Part shown: piece by piece, positions 41,858 to 50,411 of the stretch
Layout: each line of letters begins with the position of its first letter
Position numbering within the stretch: position 1 is the stretch's first letter
Origin: Verrucomicrobiota bacterium
GTDB taxonomy: Bacteria > Verrucomicrobiota > Kiritimatiellia > UBA8416 > JABMPJ01
Assembly: GCA_018648805.1 (NCBI GenBank)
Contig: JABGQM010000028.1
Location: 1-55,404 of the forward strand
Length of the DNA stretch: 55,404 bases
Reading direction: 5' to 3'
Notes under the pieces: generated by a model
The model's input: the letters and a program-made list of their open reading frames with translations, nothing else
Told to the model about the DNA's origin: nothing
The model's database searches: none
Program-made: the position numbers and the translations under genes

Positions 41858-42898
41858 ATGATGATGACCGTGACCGAAGTGGCGGAGCTGGTAGAGGGAA
41901 CGGTTGAGGGCGATGGGGCGGGGCGGGTGAGCGGCCTGGCCGGGTTGCGCGAGGCGCAGCCGGGCGATCTCTCGTTGTTGATGAACCGCAAGTATGCCGC
42001 CGCCCTGGCTGAAACGCAGGCCGCTGCCGTGCTGGTGCGCCGCACGTGGACCGGTCAGAGTCCCTGTCCGGTTATTCGTGTCGCGGATCCCGCCGCGGCT
42101 ATGACGCAGGTGGCCCTCGCCACGCGGCCGGAATATCCGCTCCCGCCGCCGGGCGTCCATCCCAGCGCCGTCCTGGCCGACGATGTGGTGCTGGCCGATG
42201 ATGTGACGATCGGTCCGCTGTGTGTGCTGGAAGCCGGGGTGCAGGTGGGACCGGGCACGGTGCTCGTGGCGTCCTGTTACCTGGGCGCCGGAGTGCAGGT
42301 GGGCGCGCAGAGCTGGCTCTATCCGCACGTCTCGATACGGGAAGGCTGCCGGATCGGGAGCCGCACCACGATCCACAATGGAACCGTGATCGGGAGCGAT
42401 GGGTTCGGCTATGACCGGCAGGAGGATGGCTCATGGGCCAAGATTCCGCAGGTCGGCATTGTTGAGATTGGGGACGATGTCGAGATTGGCGCCAACGTGG
42501 CGGTCGACCGCGCCCGCTTTGGGCGCACCCTGATTGGCAACGGCGTGAAACTCGATAATCTGAACCAGATTGCTCACAACGTGGTGATCGGTGAAAACAC
42601 CGCCATTGCGGCGCTGTGCGGCATCGGCGGCAGCACGGTTTTCGGGCGTAACGTGCAGATGGGCGGGATGGCCGGGTCGGCCGGTCACCTCACCATCGGC
42701 GACAACGCCATCGTCGGGGGCCACAGTACGCCGGTCAAGGATCTGCCCCCGGGCAGCTTCTCGATGGGCTACGTCGCGACGCCGCATAAGCAATGGAAAC
42801 GTATCCATGCCGCTGAGCAGCACCTGCCCGAGCTGGTCCGCAAGGTGGCGGAACTGGAACGTACGATTGAAGCACTGAAGCAACAGGGGGGCGTATGA
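41858..42898 (+). CDS. lpxD: UDP-3-O-acylglucosamine N-acyltransferase
   Basis: The 346-residue enzyme adds the N-linked acyl chain in lipid A synthesis. It has an N-terminal domain (about 1-100, GLAGLREAQPGDLSLLMN) and a left-handed beta-helix of hexapeptide repeats (about 105-300, such as VVLADDVTIGPLCVLEAG and HNVVIGENTAIAALCGIGGST), with a catalytic His expected in the HNVVIGENT area. A coiled C-terminal helix closes it. It shows the cell makes lipid A. It overlaps galE by ATGA. ATG-ATG-ATG makes the exact start uncertain by six bases. Confidence 0.96.
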   Translation: MMMTVTEVAELVEGTVEGDGAGRVSGLAGLREAQPGDLSLLMNRKYAAALAETQAAAVLVRRTWTGQSPCPVIRVADPAAAMTQVALATRPEYPLPPPGVHPSAVLADDVVLADDVTIGPLCVLEAGVQVGPGTVLVASCYLGAGVQVGAQSWLYPHVSIREGCRIGSRTTIHNGTVIGSDGFGYDRQEDGSWAKIPQVGIVEIGDDVEIGANVAVDRARFGRTLIGNGVKLDNLNQIAHNVVIGENTAIAALCGIGGSTVFGRNVQMGGMAGSAGHLTIGDNAIVGGHSTPVKDLPPGSFSMGYVATPHKQWKRIHAAEQHLPELVRKVAELERTIEALKQQGGV

Positions 42899-43866
42899 AA
42901 ATTCTCGTCACCGGCGGCGCCGGCTATATTGGCAGCGTCACCACCGAGCAGCTGCTCGACCAGGGCCATGACGTCGTGGTGTTTGATAACTTCGAGCGGG
43001 GCCATCGCAGTGCGGTCGATTCGCGCGCCGGACTGATCGAGGGCGATCTGCGCGACGCCGATCGGATTCACGCCGCCATGGCGGAGGTGTCCCCCGATGC
43101 GGTGATGCATTTTGCCGCCTATGCGCTGGTCCCTGAATCGATGACCAGTCCCGAGATGTACTTCGAGAACAACCTGCAGGGCGGCATCAACCTGGCCTCG
43201 GCTATGCTTCAGGCTGATGTCGGCCGCATTGTTTTCTCCTCTACCTGCGCCACCTATGGCCAGCCCGAGACCGTCCCGATCAGTGAATCCGAGCCACAGG
43301 CGCCGACCAATCCCTACGGCGAATCGAAGCTGGGCTTTGAGAAGGTGCTGAACTGGTACCGCGAGATCTACGGGATGCAGGCCGTCTACCTGCGCTATTT
43401 CAACGCCAGTGGTGCCACCGAAAAGTTTGGCGAGGATCACGATCCCGAAACGCACATCATTCCGATCGTGCTGCAGGTCGCCCTCGGGCAGCGCGACAAG
43501 GTCATGATGTACGGCGACGACTACGATACGCCGGACGGCACCTGCGTGCGTGACTACATTCATATCGTCGACCTCGCGCAGGCGCATATCCTGGCCGTGA
43601 CCTCGGAGGTCTCGGGGCCGTTCAACCTCGGTAACGGCACGGGCTACTCGGTCAAAGATATCGTCGAGACAGCCCGCCGTGTGACCGGGCATGCCATTCC
43701 GGCCGAGGTGGCCGAACGGCGTGCGGGTGATCCCGCCCGGCTGGTGGCGGATGCGTCCCGCGCGCGCGACGTGCTGGGCTGGAACCCAGCCTACGCGGAT
43801 CTGGAGTCGATCATTTCGAGCGCATGGAAGTGGCATGTGGCCCATCCGGAGGGGTACGGGGATTAA
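42895..43866 (+). CDS. galE: UDP-glucose 4-epimerase
   Basis: The 323-residue short-chain dehydrogenase-type epimerase has the NAD motif VTGGAGYIGS, the Ser/Tyr-x-x-x-Lys active site (Tyr and Lys in NPYGESKLGFE), the YLRYFNASGA segment and substrate-binding GLGNGTGYSV-like wording (NLGNGTGYSVKD). It supplies UDP-galactose or related sugars for surface polymers. It starts inside the lpxD stop. A two-armed word array follows 4 nt after its stop. Confidence 0.95.
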   Translation: MKILVTGGAGYIGSVTTEQLLDQGHDVVVFDNFERGHRSAVDSRAGLIEGDLRDADRIHAAMAEVSPDAVMHFAAYALVPESMTSPEMYFENNLQGGINLASAMLQADVGRIVFSSTCATYGQPETVPISESEPQAPTNPYGESKLGFEKVLNWYREIYGMQAVYLRYFNASGATEKFGEDHDPETHIIPIVLQVALGQRDKVMMYGDDYDTPDGTCVRDYIHIVDLAQAHILAVTSEVSGPFNLGNGTGYSVKDIVETARRVTGHAIPAEVAERRAGDPARLVADASRARDVLGWNPAYADLESIISSAWKWHVAHPEGYGD

Positions 43867-43870
43867 GTGA

Positions 43871-43984
43871 AGAACGAACAGCCGAACATTCGAACAGCCG
43901 AGCTACGAAGTGGGGAGCGATTGACCGGACCCGGGGATCCTCCGTTCGTCGTTCGAATGTTCGGCTGTTCGAATGTTCGTACTT
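43871..43984. repeat. Two-armed octad word array (CNNYCGAA family, copy 1)
   Basis: The left arm (43875-43910) has octads CAGCCGAA, CATTCGAA and CAGCCGAG, and ends CTACGAAG; the right arm (43945-43984) is the inverse with TTCGTCG, TTCGAATG, TTCGGCTG and TTCGAATG. Inside, the shared core TGGGGAGCG precedes a 25-nt middle. Same family as 47391-47521 and 54576-54701, with the same CTACGAAG(T)GGGGAGC boundary. It lies between galE and pncC. Confidence 0.92.
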
Positions 43985-44003
43985 CTGAGCTCTGGGATAC
44001 TAT

Positions 44004-44492
44004 ATGATGTCGGTGGCCGATTCGGTGACGCATGAAGTGGGGCGCATGCTTACGGAGCAGGGGCTGTCCCTGTCCCTGGCTGAATCCTGCACGGGCGGGT
44101 TGATCGCACATCGTATCACCATGACCCCCGGGAGCTCGGCCTATTTTCTCGGCGGCGTGGTGAGCTATGCCAACAGCGTCAAGCAGGCCATACTGGGTGT
44201 GGAGGCCGAGGTGCTCGCACGTGAGGGCGCCGTCAGCGAGGCCGTGGCCGCGCAAATGGCCGCCGGTGTACGCGATCGACTGGGGGCCGACATCGGCATT
44301 TCCGTGACCGGAATCGCGGGGCCGGGCGGCGGCGTGCCGGAGAAACCGGTCGGGTTGGTGTTTATGGGCTTTGCCAATCCGCGCGGAGAGGTTAACGTGC
44401 GACGATACGAATTTAGTGGTAATCGATTGGAAATCAAGGAACAGACGTGCGCGGCCGCACTCGAGTGGCTGCAGGCATATCTTAAGGAGTAG
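44004..44492 (+). CDS. pncC: Nicotinamide-nucleotide amidase (CinA C-terminal family)
   Basis: The 162-residue protein matches the stand-alone CinA C-terminal domain, which removes the amide from nicotinamide mononucleotide in NAD recycling. Landmarks: LSLSLAESCTGGLIAHRIT with the catalytic Ser region, GSSAYFLGGVVSYAN, and VTGIAGPGGG. The start at 44004 carries an alternate ATG one codon on. It lies 3 nt ahead of recA, with which it is often linked (cinA-recA). Confidence 0.93.
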   Translation: MMSVADSVTHEVGRMLTEQGLSLSLAESCTGGLIAHRITMTPGSSAYFLGGVVSYANSVKQAILGVEAEVLAREGAVSEAVAAQMAAGVRDRLGADIGISVTGIAGPGGGVPEKPVGLVFMGFANPRGEVNVRRYEFSGNRLEIKEQTCAAALEWLQAYLKE

Positions 44493-44495
44493 AGC

Positions 44496-45509
44496 ATGGC
44501 GAAGAAACGTGAACCCAAAGAATATTCCACTAACCTGGATGCCGTTCTGGCCCAGATTCGCAAGGAGTTCGGTGAAGGTGCGATTATGCGCATGGGGGAT
44601 GCCAAGGCCAGTGAGAATGTGCCCGTCATCTCGACCGGATCGTTCTCGCTCGACCTGGCCCTCGGTATCGGGGGCGTGCCGCGCGGTCGCGTGATAGAGG
44701 TGTATGGTCCCGAATCGTCCGGCAAGACCACGCTCTGCAGTCACATTATCGCCAATGCCCAGAAGGCGGGCGGTCTGGCGGCCTTTATCGATGCCGAACA
44801 CGCCATGGACCCCGGCTATGCCGCCAAGATTGGGGTCAACCTGGATGACCTTCTCGTCTCGCAGCCAGGCTCTGGCGAAGAGGCCCTCACGATCGCGGAG
44901 ACATTGGTGCGCAGTGGTGCGCTTGATGTGGTCGTAATCGACTCCGTGGCCGCGCTCACGCCACGGGCCGAGCTGGATGGCAACATGGGCGACTCGCATG
45001 TCGGCCTGCAGGCGCGTCTCATGTCGCAGGCGCTGCGTAAGCTGACCGGTGGTATTGCGACCTCCAAGACCACCTGCATCTTCACCAATCAGATTCGCGA
45101 GAAGATTGGCGTCATGTTCGGTAGCCCCGAGACCACCCCGGGCGGCCGTGCCCTCAAGTTCTATGCCTCGGTCCGTCTCGATATCCGTCGTATCGGAGCG
45201 ATCAAGGATGCGACCGGTCGTGTTATGGGTAACCGTACCCGCGTCAAGGTGGTGAAGAACAAAATGGCCCCCCCCTTCACCGAGGCCGAGTTCGATATTC
45301 TGTATGCCCAGGGCATCTCGTGGGAAGGCTCCGTACTGGATTCCGCCCTCAAACTGAACCTGATCACGAAACGCGGCTCCTGGCTTTCCTTCGAGGAGGT
45401 CCAGATCGGCCAGGGCAGCGAGGCGGCCCGCCGCGCCCTGCAGGAAGATCCTAAACTGCTGCAGCGCATGGTCGACAAGATCAATGCGCATGTGGCGGAA
45501 CAGAGCTAG
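44496..45509 (+). CDS. recA: Recombinase RecA
   Basis: The 337-residue protein has Walker [14 protein letters not shown]-binding loop regions ([27 protein letters not shown]), the ATPase Glu in [14 protein letters not shown], and the C-terminal segment of modest length. It drives strand exchange in repair and SOS. It follows pncC closely. Downstream come CACGGAT words and a hairpin before alaS. Confidence 0.98.
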   Translation: MAKKREPKEYSTNLDAVLAQIRKEFGEGAIMRMGDAKASENVPVISTGSFSLDLALGIGGVPRGRVIEVYGPESSGKTTLCSHIIANAQKAGGLAAFIDAEHAMDPGYAAKIGVNLDDLLVSQPGSGEEALTIAETLVRSGALDVVVIDSVAALTPRAELDGNMGDSHVGLQARLMSQALRKLTGGIATSKTTCIFTNQIREKIGVMFGSPETTPGGRALKFYASVRLDIRRIGAIKDATGRVMGNRTRVKVVKNKMAPPFTEAEFDILYAQGISWEGSVLDSALKLNLITKRGSWLSFEEVQIGQGSEAARRALQEDPKLLQRMVDKINAHVAEQS

Positions 45510-45521
45510 GGACTATCTGAC

Positions 45522-45547
45522 CACGGATGGCACGGATGTACACGGAT
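45522..45547. repeat. Single-arm CACGGAT word array
   Basis: CACGGATGG, CACGGATGTA and CACGGAT follow each other 12 nt after the recA stop. No facing arm; an 11-bp hairpin follows at once. Confidence 0.7.
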
Positions 45548-45574
45548 CCGCCATTGCCTGTCGGGCAATGGCGG
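45548..45574. repeat. 11-bp hairpin between recA and alaS
   Basis: CCGCCATTGCC and GGCAATGGCGG pair perfectly around a 5-nt loop (TGTCG). No T-run follows, so it is not a standard terminator. It ends 16 nt before the alaS ATG and could affect alaS translation or transcript processing. Confidence 0.6.
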
Positions 45575-45590
45575 TAGAGGTTAAGAGACT

Positions 45591-47378
45591 ATGACTGCTG
45601 ATAAATTACGCGATCTGTATTTGAAGTTCTTTGCGTCCAAGGGGCACACGGTGATCTCCTCCGCGTCGCTCGTGCCGGAGAACGACCCGACGGTGCTCTT
45701 CACCACGGCCGGCATGCATCCGCTCGTGCCCTACCTGGTGGGTGAAGTGCATCCCTCCGGCAACCGCCTCTGCAACTGTCAAAAGTGCGTGCGCACCGGG
45801 GATATCGAGGAGGTCGGTGACCCCTCGCATTTGACCTTCTTCGAGATGCTGGGCAACTGGTCGCTGGGTGACTACTTCAAGGAGGATGCGATCAGCTGGT
45901 CGCACGAGTTCCTGACCTCACCGGACTATCTCGGCTTCGACCCCGAACGCCTCTCGGTGACCATCTTTGAAGGCAATGCGACCGTGCCCTGTGACGACGA
46001 GAGCCGCGCTATTTGGAACCGGCTGGGCATTCCCGATGAGCGTATCTACGCACTGCCCATGAAGGACAACTGGTGGGGGCCGGCCGGGCAGACCGGTCCC
46101 TGCGGACCCGATACCGAGATGTTCATCGACACCGGCAAGGCCGCCTGTGGCGAGGGATGCCAGCCTGGCTGCTCCTGCGGCAAGTATTTCGAGGTGTGGA
46201 ACGATGTATTCATGCAGTATGACAAGCAGGCCGATGGATCGTATGCCCGCTTGAAGCAGGCCAATGTCGATACCGGCATGGGGGTTGAGCGTACCGTGGC
46301 GATGCTGCAAGGCAAAGCCACCGTATTCGAGACGGAACTGTTCGCCCCGATCCTGGCCGCTATCGAAGCCGGCTGCGACAAGCGTTTCGACGGCGATGCC
46401 GAGACCCAGCACGCCTTCCGCGTGGTGGCGGATCACATCCGCAGTGCGGTCTTTATCCTGGGCGATGACCGCGCGATACGCCCCGGCAACCTGGGACAGG
46501 GCTACGTGTTGCGCCGCCTGATCCGCCGCGCCGTGCGCTTTGCCAAGCAGTTGGGCCTGGGGGAGGCCTTCGCCGCACCCATCGCCGAAGCCGTGATCGA
46601 AAACTACAGCCACGTCTACCCCGAGCTCGAGCGCAATCGCGTCCATATCGTGACGGCGCTGATCGAGGAAGAGTCTCGTTTCGAGAAGACTCTGACGCGC
46701 GGCATGGCCGAACTGGAGAAAGTGCTCGAACGTATGCTCGAGCACAACCAGACGACCTTGGCCGGCCGCGTGGCCTTCAAACTCTATGATACCTGCGGTT
46801 TTCCGCTCGAATTTACCGAGGAAATTTGCGGTGAGCGTGGCGTGACGATCGATCGGGCCGGATTCGATAAGGCTTTCGAGAAGCACAAGGCGGTTTCCAA
46901 GCAGGGCGCTGACAAGGCCTTCAAGGGCGGCCTGGCCGATGCCTCCGAGCAGACCACCCGCCTGCACACCGCCACGCACCTCCTGCACAAGGCCCTGCAG
47001 GTCGTCCTGGGTGAGCACGTTAAGCAGCGTGGATCCAACATCACGGCCGACCGGCTTCGGTTCGACTTCGCGCATCCCGAGAAGATGACGATGGAGGAGC
47101 GCGAAACGGTTGAGAAGATGATCAACGAGGTGATTGAGCAGGATATCCCCGTAAGCATGGAGCCGATGACCATCGAGCAGGCCCGCGAAGCGGGTGCCAC
47201 CGCGCTTTTCGATGCCAAGTATGGCGAGCAGGTCAAGGTCTTCACGATCGGTGAGTTCTCGAAAGAGGTCTGCGGGGGTCCGCATGTCGCCCGTACCGGC
47301 GAACTGGGCCATTTCCGGATCAAGAAAGAGGGTTCCTCCAGCGCCGGGGTACGGCGGATAAAAGCCGTATTGGAGTAG
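45591..47378 (+). CDS. alaS: Alanyl-tRNA synthetase, short form
   Basis: The 595-residue enzyme has the class II aminoacylation core (LRDLYLKFFASKGH start, the LTFFEMLGNWSLGDYFK and TGMGVERTVAML segments). It also has an editing domain with the zinc pair HTATHLLH and CGGPH, and stops right after the editing domain (GVRRIKAVLE). Most bacterial AlaRS are about 870 residues; the DHHA1 and C-Ala parts that form the dimer and bind the tRNA elbow are missing. The stop is followed by a word array, not by a frame-shifted remainder. GAGG lies 10 nt upstream of ATG. Confidence 0.93.
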   Translation: MTADKLRDLYLKFFASKGHTVISSASLVPENDPTVLFTTAGMHPLVPYLVGEVHPSGNRLCNCQKCVRTGDIEEVGDPSHLTFFEMLGNWSLGDYFKEDAISWSHEFLTSPDYLGFDPERLSVTIFEGNATVPCDDESRAIWNRLGIPDERIYALPMKDNWWGPAGQTGPCGPDTEMFIDTGKAACGEGCQPGCSCGKYFEVWNDVFMQYDKQADGSYARLKQANVDTGMGVERTVAMLQGKATVFETELFAPILAAIEAGCDKRFDGDAETQHAFRVVADHIRSAVFILGDDRAIRPGNLGQGYVLRRLIRRAVRFAKQLGLGEAFAAPIAEAVIENYSHVYPELERNRVHIVTALIEEESRFEKTLTRGMAELEKVLERMLEHNQTTLAGRVAFKLYDTCGFPLEFTEEICGERGVTIDRAGFDKAFEKHKAVSKQGADKAFKGGLADASEQTTRLHTATHLLHKALQVVLGEHVKQRGSNITADRLRFDFAHPEKMTMEERETVEKMINEVIEQDIPVSMEPMTIEQAREAGATALFDAKYGEQVKVFTIGEFSKEVCGGPHVARTGELGHFRIKKEGSSSAGVRRIKAVLE

Positions 47379-47390
47379 GGGGGAGGGAAG

Positions 47391-47521
47391 GACGAACAAT
47401 CGAACAGCCGAACAATCGAACTACGAAGTGGGGAGCTGTCGGGTTTTCCCTGGGTGAGGCATTTGGATCTTCCGTTCGTAGTTCGAATGTTCGGCTGTTC
47501 GATTGTTCAATTGTTCGTATG
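47391..47521. repeat. Two-armed octad word array (CNNYCGAA family, copy 2)
   Basis: The left arm (47393-47428) has octads CAATCGAA, CAGCCGAA and CAATCGAA, and ends CTACGAAG. The right arm (47475-47521) is the inverse, with TTCGTAG, TTCGAATG, TTCGGCTG, TTCGATTG, TTCAATTG and TTCGTATG. The last octad contains the start codon of the next gene (ATG at 47519). It begins 12 nt after the alaS stop. Confidence 0.92.
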
Positions 47522-47869
47522 CTCGAAATCATCTGCACAGCTTGTGGAGCCGACACCTTGCTCAAGCGCGAGCCTGTCTATGACGGCTTCACCAAGACCG
47601 GCGAGGAGCTCAGTTGCGCTTCCTGCGGTCACATCTACGCCTCCCAAGCCGATGTGCCCTTCAAGGCGCAGCACCAGATCAACATCTTCACCGACGACGA
47701 CCGCCCCGACAAGGTAGAGGTCTTTGGCGACGACGAGAAACAGCGCGTCTGCCGCTACTGCATCCACTATGTGGTCAACCCCTTTGCCCAGCGCTGCGAC
47801 CGGCACGCCCGGTTTGTTGACGCGACTGACTATTGTGGCGAGTTCCTGCCTGCCGGGAAGCAGGGCTAG
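47519..47869 (+). CDS. Zinc-ribbon protein of unknown function
   Basis: The 116-residue protein has several paired cysteines: CTACG near 6, CASCGH near 33, CRYC near 79 and a final cysteine set near 92-106. These suggest two zinc sites. No known family is recognised. There is no Shine-Dalgarno; the ATG lies in the last unit of the preceding array, so the array must be transcribed with it or the true start is elsewhere. The next gene starts directly after its stop (TAGATG). Confidence 0.7.
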   Translation: MLEIICTACGADTLLKREPVYDGFTKTGEELSCASCGHIYASQADVPFKAQHQINIFTDDDRPDKVEVFGDDEKQRVCRYCIHYVVNPFAQRCDRHARFVDATDYCGEFLPAGKQG

Positions 47870-49495
47870 ATGGGGACCGCCCCGTCAGCAGCGGACCGGC
47901 CGGACGTGGGAGGCGCGGGTGGAGCATCGAGCCGGTTGGTCGTGTGGGCCATGGCCGGACTGGCGGCGCTGTTGCTGCTTCCGGCCTTTCTCTACTCGAT
48001 ACGGACCGAGTTTGCGCTGGTCGATGATATGGCCGATTGGCAGGTGGTGTCGGGTTGGATCTCCCACCCCGGACTCTTTCTGGGGTGGTGCCGTGAGACA
48101 TGGCTGACCTTTTCGCCGGGCCGCTACCGTCCGCTTTTCGAGCTCAACACCCTGGGGGCATGGGTGCTCTGGGGACCCCGTCCGGGCTGGCATCACGCCG
48201 CGCGCTGGGGTCTCAAACTGTTGGCCCTCACCGGATTCCTCGCATCCCTGAGGCTCGCAGTCGGCCGTGACCGTGCCCCGTGGGCGGCGCTATTGCTGGC
48301 CTACCTCTTCCTATTCATTCCGAATCAACCGGATGCCCGGCTGGCACCACAAGAGATGGGTACGGTTTTCTTTCTGGCCTGGCTGAATCTGGTCGTGGCT
48401 CGCCTTCATACGGCGCATACCTCCAACCTGGCGGCGGTGCGCGGCGGATGGCTGGCCGGACTCTATCTCGCTTGCCTGGGGCTGTCATGGGCCAAGGAGA
48501 CCAATGTGGCTGTGCTGGCGTGGGTGACGCTCTGGTTCCTGGGGTGGAGTGCGGCCCACCGGTCGTGGCGTGCACTCTGGCGGACGCTGCCCGTGGCTCT
48601 CCTGACGCTCTATACCGTGATGCGCGTGGCGACGGCGGCCCGGTCGGCCGAGTATGGTGTGAACGCCTTCACGTGGGTGAGCTGGCGGGGCAACCTGGCC
48701 TGGCTGGGCCGTGAGCTTCTGCAGACCGGGACGTCATGGGGTATCGCCCTGCCGCTGATCCTGCTGCTGTGCGGCTTGGTTGTGAGCATGCTCCGGCGGC
48801 GGCCCTGTCCACAAGCCGCCGACGGGTATGCGCTTTTTGTCTGGGGGGAGCTGGCGGGACTGCTACTGATGGTCAGTGTCTCGTGGCTGCAGGTGTTGCG
48901 CTACTGGTATCCGCTGGTTCCGCTGCTGGCCCTGCTCGTGGCGCTCGCGCTGTCGCGGCTGCATGGCGCACTGACCGCGCGACGGCCGGTCTATGCCGAG
49001 TGGCTTGGCGGAGGGTGTTTCCTCTTTGTGGCCTACTTCGTGGTCTGCAATCTACACGCCTTCTATGCCCAGTATGCTGTCCAGGAACATGTCCGCACGG
49101 TGGAGCAGGCCGTGAAGACGGATATCGGTGCGCGCCTGTCTGACGGCGCGTACATCTTCGTCCACGCCGATCAGGCCGACCCGAACTGGGAGTTTATCCA
49201 GAGCCTTAAACTCTACTTCAGCGACTACCTTCCGGCGACAACCGGGGCCGAACTCTCGCTGGCAGTGTCGCCCCCCCCGGCCGGGCAGGCGGGGTATTTC
49301 CTGACCCGTACGCCGTGGGCGGGAGAGGGGACCCTGGTCTGTACATATGCCAAGGTCTGGCCTTCCCGCTTCATGGCCTGGACGTACGATCTCTCGGCCG
49401 CGGCCCAGCGACGCCGTCCGCTCCCGGTCACGATCGATGCGGGCGCGAGCAGTCCGGTGACCTACGGCTGGTATCTCTACCACATCAGGCCGTAG
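47870..49495 (+). CDS. GT-C-fold membrane protein, probable glycosyltransferase
   Basis: The 541-residue protein has about 10-12 membrane helices. An early external loop carries FALVDDMADWQVV, with the acidic pair typical of GT-C transferases, then a GRYRPLFELN segment as in proteins of the TMTC or PMT type. The C-terminal third (from about 400) is more polar and probably external. It differs from the GT-C gene at 10603 in length and motif. It starts at the ATG that directly follows the upstream stop. The sugar used is unknown. Confidence 0.65.
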   Translation: MGTAPSAADRPDVGGAGGASSRLVVWAMAGLAALLLLPAFLYSIRTEFALVDDMADWQVVSGWISHPGLFLGWCRETWLTFSPGRYRPLFELNTLGAWVLWGPRPGWHHAARWGLKLLALTGFLASLRLAVGRDRAPWAALLLAYLFLFIPNQPDARLAPQEMGTVFFLAWLNLVVARLHTAHTSNLAAVRGGWLAGLYLACLGLSWAKETNVAVLAWVTLWFLGWSAAHRSWRALWRTLPVALLTLYTVMRVATAARSAEYGVNAFTWVSWRGNLAWLGRELLQTGTSWGIALPLILLLCGLVVSMLRRRPCPQAADGYALFVWGELAGLLLMVSVSWLQVLRYWYPLVPLLALLVALALSRLHGALTARRPVYAEWLGGGCFLFVAYFVVCNLHAFYAQYAVQEHVRTVEQAVKTDIGARLSDGAYIFVHADQADPNWEFIQSLKLYFSDYLPATTGAELSLAVSPPPAGQAGYFLTRTPWAGEGTLVCTYAKVWPSRFMAWTYDLSAAAQRRRPLPVTIDAGASSPVTYGWYLYHIRP

Positions 49496-49525
49496 GTGCG
49501 GGGTGTCGCTGAGGGTGGCCTGCCG

Positions 49526-50404
49526 TCAAGCAGGATCCCGTTTCAGGTGGTCACCGTCGCCGACGAAGCCGCGTTGGCGGGCGGCTTCGTAAAGCAGGAG
49601 CGTGGTGGCGGAGGCGACGTTGAGTGAGTCGGCCTGGCCCAGCATGGGGATGCGGACCCGCAGTGTCGCAGCGTCCAGCCATGTTTTCGTCAGCCCCACC
49701 TGTTCGGTCCCCATGACCACTGCGGTGCCCTTGACGAGATCCGTGTCCGTGTAGAGCGCGTCCGTGTGCGGGGTGGTGGCGACGATCTGCATCTGGCGGG
49801 CGTGCAGCCAGGCCAGGGCGTCGCGGCTGGAGACCTCAATCACGGGTATGGCAAAGAGGATCCCGGTGCTGGCGCGCACGACGTTGGGGTTGTGAATGTC
49901 GGTGCAGCGGTCACACACGAGCACGGCATCGGCCCCGGCGGCGTCGGCGGAGCGGAGGATGGTGCCCAGGTTGCCCGGCTTTTCGATGGCTTCGGCCACG
50001 ACCACTAGTGGGGAGGGGGAGGGAGAGTGTGTGGGTGTGTGAGGGTGTGTGAGCGAGAGGGCCTCGTCCAGCTTCGTCAGTGAGTGCTGTAGATGCGGCG
50101 CCACGGCCAGGAGCCCCTCGGGCCTGTCGCGATAGGCCATCTTGCGGAAGACCGGCTCGGAACAGTCGAACAGGGCGGCGCCCTGCGCGGCCGCCGCTTG
50201 CATCAGGGCGTCCTCGTTGGGGCCCTGGAAGAGGGTGCGGCAGAAGAAGAGCTCGCTCAGCGGATGCGCGTTATCGAGGGCGCGTCTGATCTCGCGATAG
50301 CCCTCCACCAGCATGCGTTGCGCGTCATCGCGGTGTGAACGTTGACGCAACTTGACCGCGTGCTTGATGCGCGGATTCTGTAGACTGGTGATCTGGAGCG
50401 CCAT
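49526..50404 (-). CDS. TrmH/SpoU-family RNA 2'-O-methyltransferase
   Basis: From the ATG at 50404 (MALQITSLQNPRIK) the 292-residue protein has an N-terminal RNA-binding domain (about 1-110) and a SPOUT methyltransferase domain with AEAIEKPGNLGTILRSADAAG, VMGTEQVGL and SDSLNVA-type wording (QADSLNVASAT). Target unknown: rRNA or tRNA ribose. Between the domains (about 115-132) lies a Ser/Thr/Pro/His insertion (LTHPHTPTHSPSPSPL) encoded by a near-repeating GTGTGTG word stretch (50008-50055). The C-terminal tail is short. Confidence 0.9.
   Translation of the reverse strand: MALQITSLQNPRIKHAVKLRQRSHRDDAQRMLVEGYREIRRALDNAHPLSELFFCRTLFQGPNEDALMQAAAAQGAALFDCSEPVFRKMAYRDRPEGLLAVAPHLQHSLTKLDEALSLTHPHTPTHSPSPSPLVVVAEAIEKPGNLGTILRSADAAGADAVLVCDRCTDIHNPNVVRASTGILFAIPVIEVSSRDALAWLHARQMQIVATTPHTDALYTDTDLVKGTAVVMGTEQVGLTKTWLDAATLRVRIPMLGQADSLNVASATTLLLYEAARQRGFVGDGDHLKRDPA
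50008..50055. repeat. GTGTGTG word stretch inside the methyltransferase gene
   Basis: Words GTGTGTGGG, GTGTGTGAGG and GTGTGTGAGC follow a GGGGAGGGGGAGGGAGA run. It encodes the interdomain linker of the methyltransferase and keeps the reading frame. The units are not of equal length. Confidence 0.6.
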
Positions 50405-50411
50405 GACGCGG

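Noticed and set aside
45548..45574. recA terminator
   Set aside because: The stem is strong, but no T-run follows on either strand.
43871..47521. CRISPR array
   Set aside because: The repeated words are 7-8 nt with no unique spacers, the arms face each other, and no cas gene is near. It does not fit CRISPR.
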